Assembly (NCBI GenBank): GCA_012656075.1
Contig: JAAKBF010000300.1
Span: 205,130 to 269,129, forward strand
From: Phytophthora hibernalis
Taxonomy: Eukaryota > Oomycota > Peronosporomycetes > Peronosporales > Peronosporaceae
Reading direction: 5' to 3'
DNA: 64,000 nt
In this document: positions 51,001-63,000 of the stretch, piece after piece
Layout of the letters: every line of letters begins with the position of its first letter
How positions within the stretch are numbered: the first letter of the stretch is position 1
Position numbers and translations under genes: made by a program
Notes under the pieces: model-generated
Databases searched by the model: none
Seen by the model: only the letters and a program-made list of their open reading frames with translations
Told to the model about the DNA's origin: nothing

Positions 51001-54000
51001 TCGACAACGGACGCACCACCTCCACCTTCTGCGCCGCATTCCGCTTGTCGCGGAACACCAGCACCAGAGATCCACGGAAGCGGCCGGCGAATGATGCCAT
51101 CGGGAACAGCTCCAGCACGCCCGCCGAAGACTCATCCGACCCATTTGATGCCAGCGTCGCCGCCGACACATTCGATACGCTCGCCACGGTGCCGCCAGCA
51201 CGCTCCCGTACTTCCGCGTACTTGCCGTCGAACGCCAAGCCACTCACGGAGGCGCCCAAGTTGTGCCCGCGAACTTCCACGTCCACGGACCAGTATTCCA
51301 GCCACACTGCAGCACTGTCCAGCGACCCGCCAAAGACGTCCATCTTGCCCATGAACACCAGCGCCGCCTCGTCCTCCGTGCTCTCCACCTCCACCGGCTC
51401 CAGCATCGTCGCCGAAACCAGAGACCGAGGGTCCGGGATACTCCGAACCACGTGCGACACCTCCACTATTACAGACCCAGACGACACCGAGTCCACCAAC
51501 GTCACGTTCGTGGACACCGTCACGGTCTGCGACTTGCCGTGCGCGGCGCCAGCACCACTTCGGCCGCCTTCAGCCAGCTCATGTCGCTCGACTGCAGATC
51601 GCCAGCCACCACCCACTCGCGACCGCTGTCCACGCGGTGCAGCAGCACGAAGTCGCTCCAGCGAGGCACCGCCATGCTCACGCCCTGGACATCCAGCCGA
51701 GCGCCAGTCAGCAACGCAGACGCGCGACTCAACGCCACAGACACCGCCTGCCTCGGCGGCATCGACACTGTCTCGTTCGCGAACACCATCGTGCGCAGCT
51801 CCACCGACAGGTCCAAGTCGGCACGCCGCCACGAAATCGACAACGGACGCACCACCTCCACCTTCTGCGCCGCATTCCGCTTGTCGCGGAACACCAGCAC
51901 CAGAGATCCACGGAAGCGGCCGGCGAATGATGCCATCGGGAACAGCTCCAGCACGCCCGCCGAAGACTCATCCGACCCATTTGATGCCAGCGTCGCCGCC
52001 GACACATTCGATACGCTCGCCACGGTGCCGCCAGCACGCTCCCGTACTTCCGCGTACTTGCCGTCGAACGCCAAGCCACTCACGGAGGCGCCCAAGTTGT
52101 GCCCGCGAACTTCCACGTCCACGGACCAGTATTCCAGCCACACTGCAGCACTGTCCAGCGACCCGCCAAAGACGTCCATCTTGCCCATGAACACCAGCGC
52201 CGCCTCGTCCTCCGTGCTCTCCACCTCCACCGGCTCCAGCATCGTCGCCGAAACCAGAGACCGAGGGTCCGGGATACTCCGAACCACGTGCGACACCTCC
52301 ACTATTACAGACCCAGACGACACCGAGTCCACCAACGTCACGTTCGTGGACACCGTCACGGTCTGCGACTTGCCGTGCGCGGCGCCAGCACCACTTCGGC
52401 CGCCTTCAGCCAGCTCATGTCGCTCGACTGCAGATCGCCAGCCACCACCCACTCGCGACCGCTGTCCACGCGGTGCAGCAGCACGAAGTCGCTCCAGCGA
52501 GGCACCGCCATGCTCACGCCCTGGACATCCAGCCGAGCGCCAGTCAGCAACGCAGACGCGCGACTCAACGCCACAGACACCGCCTGCCTCGGCGGCATCG
52601 ACACTGTCTCGTTCGCGAACACCATCGTGCGCAGCTCCACCGACAGGTCCAAGTCGGCACGCCGCCACGAAATCGACAACGGACGCACCACCTCCACCTT
52701 CTGCGCCGCATTCCGCTTGTCGCGGAACACCAGCACCAGAGATCCACGGAAGCGGCCGGCGAATGATGCCATCGGGAACAGCTCCAGCACGCCCGCCGAA
52801 GACTCATCCGACCCATTTGATGCCAGCGTCGCCGCCGACACATTCGATACGCTCGCCACGGTGCCGCCAGCACGCTCCCGTACTTCCGCGTACTTGCCGT
52901 CGAACGCCAAGCCACTCACGGAGGCGCCCAAGTTGTGCCCGCGAACTTCCACGTCCACGGACCAGTATTCCAGCCACACTGCAGCACTGTCCAGCGACCC
53001 GCCAAAGACGTCCATCTTGCCCATGAACACCAGCGCCGCCTCGTCCTCCGTGCTCTCCACCTCCACCGGCTCCAGCATCGTCGCCGAAACCAGAGACCGA
53101 GGGTCCGGGATACTCCGAACCACGTGCGACACCTCCACTATTACAGACCCAGACGACACCGAGTCCACCAACGTCACGTTCGTGGACACCGTCACGGTCT
53201 GCGACAGCCGTGCGCGGCGCCAGCACCACTTCGGCCGCCTTCAGCCAGCTCATGTCGCTCGACTGCAGATCGCCAGCCACCACCCACTCGCGACCGCTGT
53301 CCACGCGGTGCAGCAGCACGAAGTCGCTCCAGCGAGGCACCGCCATGCTCACGCCCTGGACATCCAGCCGAGCGCCAGTCAGCAACGCAGACGCGCGACT
53401 CAACGCCACAGACACCGCCTGCCTCGGCGGCATCGACACTGTCTCGTTCGCGAACACCATCGTGCGCAGCTCCACCGACAGGTCAAGTCGGCACGCCGCC
53501 ACGAAATCGACAACGGACGCACCACCTCCACCTTCTGCGCCGCATTCCGCTTGTCGCGGAACACCAGCACCAGAGATCCACGGAAGCGGCCGGCGAATGA
53601 TGCCATCGGGAACAGCTCCAGCACGCCCGCCGAAGACTCATCCGACCCATTTGATGCCAGCGTCGCCGCCGACACATTCGATACGCTCGCCACGGTGCCG
53701 CCAGCACGCTCCCGTACTTCCGCGTACTTGCCGTCGAACGCCAAGCCACTCACGGAGGCGCCCAAGTTGTGCCCGCGAACTTCCACGTCCACGGACCAGT
53801 ATTCCAGCCACACTGCAGCACTGTCCAGCGACCCGCCAAAGACGTCCATCTTGCCCATGAACACCAGCGCCGCCTCGTCCTCCGTGCTCTCCACCTCCAC
53901 CGGCTCCAGCATCGTCGCCGAAACCAGAGACCGAGGGTCCGGGATACTCGAACCACGTGCGACACCTCCACTATTACAGACCCAGACGACACCGAGTCCA

Positions 54001-57000
54001 CCAACGTCACGTTCGTGGACACCGTCACGGTCTGCGACTTGCCGTGCGCGGCGCCAGCACCACTTCGGCCGCCTTCAGCCAGCTCATGTCGCTCGACTGC
54101 AGATCGCCAGCCACCACCCACTCGCGACCGCTGTCCACGCGGTGCAGCAGCACGAAGTCGCTCCAGCGAGGCACCGCCATGCTCACGCCCTGGACATCCA
54201 GCCGAGCGCCAGTCAGCAACGCAGACGCGCGACTCAACGCCACAGACACCGCCTGCCTCGGCGGCATCGACACTGTCTCGTTCGCGAACACCATCGTGCG
54301 CAGCTCCACCGACAGGTCCAAGTCGGCACGCCGCCACGAAATCGACAACGGACGCACCACCTCCACCTTCTGCGCCGCATTCCGCTTGTCGCGGAACACC
54401 AGCACCAGAGATCCACGGAAGCGGCCGGCGAATGATGCCATCGGGAACAGCTCCAGCACGCCCGCCGAAGACTCATCCGACCCATTTGATGCCAGCGTCG
54501 CCGCCGACACATTCGATACGCTCGCCACGGTGCCGCCAGCACGCTCCCGTACTTCCGCGTACTTGCCGTCGAACGCCAAGCCACTCACGGAGGCGCCCAA
54601 GTTGTGCCCGCGAACTTCCACGTCCACGGACCAGTATTCCAGCCACACTGCAGCACTGTCCAGCGACCCGCCAAAGACGTCCATCTTGCCCATGAACACC
54701 AGCGCCGCCTCGTCCTCCGTGCTCTCCACCTCCACCGGCTCCAGCATCGTCGCCGAAACCAGAGACCGAGGGTCCGGGATACTCCGAACCACGTGCGACA
54801 CCTCCACTATTACAGACCCAGACGACACCGAGTCCACCAACGTCACGTTCGTGGACACCGTCACGGTCTGCGACTTGCCGTGCGCGGCGCCAGCACCACT
54901 TCGGCCGCCTTCAGCCAGCTCATGTCGCTCGACTGCAGATCGCCAGCCACCACCCACTCGCGACCGCTGTCCACGCGGTGCAGCAGCACGAAGTCGCTCC
55001 AGCGAGGCACCGCCATGCTCACGCCCTGGACATCCAGCCGAGCGCCAGTCAGCAACGCAGACGCGCGACTCAACGCCACAGACACCGCCTGCCTCGGCGG
55101 CATCGACACTGTCTCGTTCGCGAACACCATCGTGCGCAGCTCCACCGACAGGTCAAGTCGGCACGCCGCCACGAAATCGACAACGGACGCACCACCTCCA
55201 CCTTCTGCGCCGCATTCCGCTTGTCGCGGAACACCAGCACCAGAGATCCACGGAAGCGGCCGGCGAATGATGCCATCGGGAACAGCTCCAGCACGCCCGC
55301 CGAAGACTCATCCGACCCATTTGATGCCAGCGTCGCCGCCGACACATTCGATACGCTCGCCACGGTGCCGCCAGCACGCTCCCGTACTTCCGCGTACTTG
55401 CCGTCGAACGCCAAGCCACTCACGGAGGCGCCCAAGTTGTGCCCGCGAACTTCCACGTCCACGGACCAGTATTCCAGCCACACTGCAGCACTGTCCAGCG
55501 ACCCGCCAAAGACGTCCATCTTGCCCATGAACACCAGCGCCGCCTCGTCCTCCGTGCTCTCCACCTCCACCGGCTCCAGCATCGTCGCCGAAACCAGAGA
55601 CCGAGGGTCCGGGATACTCCGAACCACGTGCGACACCTCCACTATTACAGACCCAGACGACACCGAGTCCACCAACGTCACGTTCGTGGACACCGTCACG
55701 GTCTGCGACTTGCCGTGCGCGGCGCCAGCACCACTTCGGCCGCCTTCAGCCAGCTCATGTCGCTCGACTGCAGATCGCCAGCCACCACCCACTCGCGACC
55801 GCTGTCCACGCGGTGCAGCAGCACGAAGTCGCTCCAGCGAGGCACCGCCATGCTCACGCCCTGGACATCCAGCCGAGCGCCAGTCAGCAACGCAGACGCG
55901 CGACTCAACGCCACAGACACCGCCTGCCTCGGCGGCATCGACACTGTCTCGTTCGCGAACACCATCGTGCGCAGCTCCACCGACAGGTCAAAGTCGGCAC
56001 GCCGCCACGAAATCGACAACGGACGCACCACCTCCACCTTCTGCGCCGCATTCCGCTTGTCGCGGAACACCAGCACCAGAGATCCACGGAAGCGGCCGGC
56101 GAATGATGCCATCGGGAACAGCTCCAGCACGCCCGCCGAAGACTCATCCGACCCATTTGATGCCAGCGTCGCCGCCGACACATTCGATACGCTCGCCACG
56201 GTGCCGCCAGCACGCTCCCGTACTTCCGCGTACTTGCCGTCGAACGCCAAGCCACTCACGGAGGCGCCCAAGTTGTGCCCGCGAACTTCCACGTCCACGG
56301 ACCAGTATTCCAGCCACACTGCAGCACTGTCCAGCGACCCGCCAAAGACGTCCATCTTGCCCATGAACACCAGCGCCGCCTCGTCCTCCGTGCTCTCCAC
56401 CTCCACCGGCTCCAGCATCGTCGCCGAAACCAGAGACCGAGGGTCGGGATACTCCGAACCACGTGCGACACCTCCACTATTACAGACCCAGACGACACCG
56501 AGTCCACCAACGTCACGTTCGTGGACACCGTCACGGTCTGCGACTTGGCCGTGCGCGGCGCCAGCACCACTTCGGCCGCCTTCAGCCAGCTCATGTCGCT
56601 CGACTGCAGATCGCCAGCCACCACCCACTCGCGACCGCTGTCCGCGGTGCAGCAGCACGAAGTCGCTCCAGCGAGGCACCGCCATGCTCACGCCCTGGAC
56701 ATCCAGCCGAGCGCCAGTCAGCAACGCAGACGCGCGACTCAACGCCACAGACACCGCCTGCCTCGGCGGCATCGACACTGTCTCGTTCGCGAACACCATC
56801 GTGCGCAGCTCCACCGACAGGTCAAGTCGGCACGCCGCCACGAAATCGACAACGGACGCACCACCTCCACCTTCTGCGCCGCATTCCGCTTGTCGCGGAA
56901 CACCAGCACCAGAGATCCACGGAAGCGGCCGGCGAATGATGCCATCGGGAACAGCTCCAGCACGCCCGCCGAAGACTCATCCGACCCATTTGATGCCAGC

Positions 57001-60000
57001 GTCGCCGCCGACACATTCGATACGCTCGCCACGGTGCCGCCAGCACGCTCCCGTACTTCCGCGTACTTGCCGTCGAACGCCAAGCCACTCACGGAGGCGC
57101 CCAAGTTGTGCCCGCGAACTTCCACGTCCACGGACCAGTATTCCAGCCACACTGCAGCACTGTCCAGCGACCCGCCAAAGACGTCCATCTTGCCCATGAA
57201 CACCAGCGCCGCCTCGTCCTCCGTGCTCTCCACCTCCACCGGCTCCAGCATCGTCGCCGAAACCAGAGACCGAGGGTCCGGGATACTCGGAACCACGTGC
57301 GACACCTCCACTATTACAGACCCAGACGACACCGAGTCCACCAACGTCACGTTCGTGGACACCGTCACGGTCTGCGACAGCCGTGCGCGGCGCCAGCACC
57401 ACTTCGGCCGCCTTCAGCCAGCTCATGTCGCTCGACTGCAGATCGCCAGCCACCACCCACTCGCGACCGCTGTCCACGCGGTGCAGCAGCACGAAGTCGC
57501 TCCAGCGAGGCACCGCCATGCTCACGCCCTGGACATCCAGCCGAGCGCCAGTCAGCAACGCAGACGCGCGACTCAACGCCACAGACACCGCCTGCCTCGG
57601 CGGCATCGACACTGTCTCGTTCGCGAACACCATCGTGCGCAGCTCCACCGACAGGTCAAGTCGGCACGCCGCCACGAAATCGACAACGGACGCACCACCT
57701 CCACCTTCTGCGCCGCATTCCGCTTGTCGCGGAACACCAGCACCAGAGATCCACGGAAGCGGCCGGCGAATGATGCCATCGGGAACAGCTCCAGCACGCC
57801 CGCCGAAGACTCATCCGACCCATTTGATGCCAGCGTCGCCGCCGACACATTCGATACGCTCGCCACGGTGCCGCCAGCACGCTCCCGTACTTCCGCGTAC
57901 TTGCCGTCGAACGCCAAGCCACTCACGGAGGCGCCCAAGTTGTGCCCGCGAACTTCCACGTCCACGGACCAGTATTCCAGCCACACTGCAGCACTGTCCA
58001 GCGACCCGCCAAAGACGTCCATCTTGCCCATGAACACCAGCGCCGCCTCGTCCTCCGTGCTCTCCACCTCCACCGGCTCCAGCATCGTCGCCGAAACCAG
58101 AGACCGAGGGTCCGGGATACTCGAACCACGTGCGACACCTCCACTATTACAGACCCAGACGACACCGAGTCCACCAACGTCACGTTCGTGGACACCGTCA
58201 CGGTCTGCGACTTGGCCGTGCGCGGCGCCAGCACCACTTCGGCCGCCTTCAGCCAGCTCATGTCGCTCGACTGCAGATCGCCAGCCACCACCCACTCGCG
58301 ACCGCTGTCCACGCGGTGCAGCAGCACGAAGTCGCTCCAGCGAGGCACCGCCATGCTCACGCCCTGGACATCCAGCCGAGCGCCAGTCAGCAACGCAGAC
58401 GCGCGACTCAACGCCACAGACACCGCCTGCCTCGGCGGCATCGACACTGTCTCGTTCGCGAACACCATCGTGCGCAGCTCCACCGACAGGTCAAGTCGGC
58501 ACGCCGCCACGAAATCGACAACGGACGCACCACCTCCACCTTCTGCGCCGCATTCCGCTTGTCGCGGAACACCAGCACCAGAGATCCACGGAAGCGGCCG
58601 GCGAATGATGCCATCGGGAACAGCTCCAGCACGCCCGCCGAAGACTCATCCGACCCATTTGATGCCAGCGTCGCCGCCGACACATTCAATACGCTCGCCA
58701 CGGTGCCGCCAGCACGCTCCCGTACTTCCGCGTACTTGCCGTCGAACGCCAAGCCACTCACGGAGGCGCCCAAGTTGTGCCCGCGAACTTCCACGTCCAC
58801 GGACCAGTATTCCAGCCACACTGCAGCACTGTCCAGCGACCCGCCAAAGACGTCCATCTTGCCCATGAACACCAGCGCCGCCTCGTCCTCCGTGCTCTCC
58901 ACCTCCACCGGCTCCAGCATCGTCGCCGAAACCAGAGACCGAGGGTCCGGGATACTCGAACCACGTGCGACACCTCCACTATTACAGACCCAGACGACAC
59001 CGAGTCCACCAACGTCACGTTCGTGGACACCGTCACGGTCTGCGACAGCCGTGCGCGGCGCCAGCACCACTTCGGCCGCCTTCAGCCAGCTCATGTCGCT
59101 CGACTGCAGATCGCCAGCCACCACCCACTCGCGACCGCTGTCCACGCGGTGCAGCAGCACGAAGTCGCTCCAGCGAGGCACCGCCATGCTCACGCCCTGG
59201 ACATCCAGCCGAGCGCCAGTCAGCAACGCAGACGCGCGACTCAACGCCACAGACACCGCCTGCCTCGGCGGCATCGACACTGTCTCGTTCGCGAACACCA
59301 TCGTGCGCAGCTCCACCGACAGGTCAAGTCGGCACGCCGCCACGAAATCGACAACGGACGCACCACCTCCACCTTCTGCGCCGCATTCCGCTTGTCGCGG
59401 AACACCAGCACCAGAGATCCACGGAAGCGGCCGGCGAATGATGCCATCGGGAACAGCTCCAGCACGCCCGCCGAAGACTCATCCGACCCATTTGATGCCA
59501 GCGTCGCCGCCGACACATTCGATACGCTCGCCACGGTGCCGCCAGCACGCTCCCGTACTTCCGCGTACTTGCCGTCGAACGCCAAGCCACTCACGGAGGC
59601 GCCCAAGTTGTGCCCGCGAACTTCCACGTCCACGGACCAGTATTCCAGCCACACTGCAGCATACTGTCCAGCGACCCGCCAAAGACGTCCATCTTGCCCA
59701 TGAACACCAGCGCCGCCTCGTCCTCCGTGCTCTCCACCTCCACCGGCTCCAGCATCGTCGCCGAAACCAGAGACCGAGGGTCCGGGATACTCGAACCACG
59801 TGCGACACCTCCACTATTACAGACCCAGACGACACCGAGTCCACCAACGTCACGTTCGTGGACACCGTCACGGTCTGCGACTTGGCCGTGCGCGGCGCCA
59901 GCACCACTTCGGCCGCCTTCAGCCAGCTCATGTCGCTCGACTGCAGATCGCCAGCCACCACCCACTCGCGACCGCTGTCCACGCGGTGCAGCAGCACGAA

Positions 60001-63000
60001 GTCGCTCCAGCGAGGCACCGCCATGCTCACGCCCTGGACATCCAGCCGAGCGCCAGTCAGCAACGCAGACGCGCGACTCAACGCCACAGACACCGCCTGC
60101 CCTCGGCGGCATCGACACTGTCTCGTTCGCGAACACCATCGTGCGCAGCTCCACCGACAGGTCAAGTCGGCACGCCGCCACGAAATCGACAACGGACGCA
60201 CCACCTCCACCTTCTGCGCCGCATTCCGCTTGTCGCGGAACACCAGCACCAGAGATCCACGGAAGCGGCCGGCGAATGATGCCATCGGGAACAGCTCCAG
60301 CACGCCCGCCGAAGACTCATCCGACCCATTTGATGCCAGCGTCGCCGCCGACACATTCGATACGCTCGCCACGGTGCCGCCAGCACGCTCCCGTACTTCC
60401 GCGTACTTGCCGTCGAACGCCAAGCCACTCACGGAGGCGCCCATTGTGCCCGCGAACTTCCACGTCCACGGACCAGTATTCCAGCCACACTGCAGCACTG
60501 TCCAGCGACCCGCCAAAGACGTCCATCTTGCCCATGAACACCAGCGCCGCCTCGTCCTCCGTGCTCTCCACCTCCACCGGCTCCAGCATCGTCGCCGAAA
60601 CCAGAGACCGAGGGTCCGGGATACTCCGAACCACGTGCGACACCTCCACTATTACAGACCCAGACGACACCGAGTCCACCAACGTCACGTTCGTGGACAC
60701 CGTCACGGTCTGCGACTTGCCGTGCGCGGCGCCAGCACCACTTCGGCCGCCTTCAGCCAGCTCATGTCGCTCGACTGCAGATCGCCAGCCACCACCCACT
60801 CGCGACCGCTGTCCACGCGGTGCAGCAGCACGAAGTCGCTCCAGCGAGGCACCGCCATGCTCACGCCCTGGACATCCAGCCGAGCGCCAGTCAGCAACGC
60901 AGACGCGCGACTCAACGCCACAGACACCGCCTGCCTCGGCGGCATCGACACTGTCTCGTTCGCGAACACCATCGTGCGCAGCTCCACCGACAGGTCAAGT
61001 CGGCACGCCGCCACGAAATCGACAACGGACGCACCACCTCCACCTTCTGCGCCGCATTCCGCTTGTCGCGGAACACCAGCACCAGAGATCCACGGAAGCG
61101 GCCGGCGAATGATGCCATCGGGAACAGCTCCAGCACGCCCGCCGAAGACTCATCCGACCCATTTGATGCCAGCGTCGCCGCCGACACATTCGATACGCTC
61201 GCCACGGTGCCGCCAGCACGCTCCCGTACTTCCGCGTACTTGCCGTCGAACGCCAAGCCACTCACGGAGGCGCCCAAGTTGTGCCCGCGAACTTCCACGT
61301 CCACGGACCAGTATTCCAGCCACACTGCAGCACTGTCCAGCGACCCGCCAAAGACGTCCATCTTGCCCATGAACACCAGCGCCGCCTCGTCCTCCGTGCT
61401 CTCCACCTCCACCGGCTCCAGCATCGTCGCCGAAACCAGAGACCGAGGGTCCGGGATACTCCGAACCACGTGCGACACCTCCACTATTACAGACCCAGAC
61501 GACACCGAGTCCACCAACGTCACGTTCGTGGACACCGTCACGGTCTGCGACTTGCCGTGCGCGGCGCCAGCACCACTTCGGCCGCCTTCAGCCAGCTCAT
61601 GTCGCTCGACTGCAGATCGCCAGCCACCACCCACTCGCGACCGCTGTCCACGCGGTGCAGCAGCACGAAGTCGCTCCAGCGAGGCACCGCCATGCTCACG
61701 CCCTGGACATCCAGCCGAGCGCCAGTCAGCAACGCAGACGCGCGACTCAACGCCACAGACACCGCCTGCCTCGGCGGCATCGACACTGTCTCGTTCGCGA
61801 ACACCATCGTGCGCAGCTCCACCGACAGGTCCAAGTCGGCACGCCGCCACGAAATCGACAACGGACGCACCACCTCCACCTTCTGCGCCGCATTCCGCTT
61901 GTCGCGGAACACCAGCACCAGAGATCCACGGAAGCGGCCGGCGAATGATGCCATCGGGAACAGCTCCAGCACGCCCGCCGAAGACTCATCCGACCCATTT
62001 GATGCCAGCGTCGCCGCCGACACATTCGATACGCTCGCCACGGTGCCGCCAGCACGCTCCATGCTTCCGCGTACTTGCCGTCGAACGCCAAGCCACTCAC
62101 GGAGGCGCCCAAGTTGTGCCCGCGAACTTCCACGTCCACGGACCAGTATTCCAGCCACACTGCAGCACTGTCCAGCGACCCGCCAAAGACGTCCATCTTG
62201 CCCATGAACACCAGCGCCGCCTCGTCCTCCGTGCTCTCCACCTCCACCGGCTCCAGCATCGTCGCCGAAACCAGAGACCGAGGGTCCGGGATACTCGAAC
62301 CACGTGCGACACCTCCACTATTACAGACCCAGACGACACCGAGTCCACCAACGTCACGTTCGTGGACACCGTCACGGTCTGCGACGGCCGTGCGCGGCGC
62401 CAGCACCACTTCGGCCGCCTTCAGCCAGCTCATGTCGCTCGACTGCAGATCGCCAGCCACCACCCACTCGCGACCGCTGTCCACGCGGTGCAGCAGCACG
62501 AAGTCGCTCCAGCGAGGCACCGCCATGCTCACGCCCTGGACATCCAGCCGAGCGCCAGTCAGCAACGCAGACGCGCGACTCAACGCCACAGACACCGCCT
62601 GCCTCGGCGGCATCGACACTGTCTCGTTCGCGAACACCATCGTGCGCAGCTCCACCGACAGGTCAAGTCGGCACGCCGCCACGAAATCGACAACGGACGC
62701 ACCACCTCCACCTTCTGCGCCGCATTCCGCTTGTCGCGGAACACCAGCACCAGAGATCCACGGAAGCGGCCGGCGAATGATGCCATCGGGAACAGCTCCA
62801 GCACGCCCGCCGAAGACTCATCCGACCCATTTGATGCCAGCGTCGCCGCCGACACATTGATACGCTCGCCACGGTGCCGCCAGCACGCTCCCGTACTTCC
62901 GCGTACTTGCCGTCGAACGCCAAGCCACTCACGGAGGCGCCCAAGTTGTGCCCGCGAACTTCCACGTCCACGGACCAGTATTCCAGCCACACTGCAGCAC

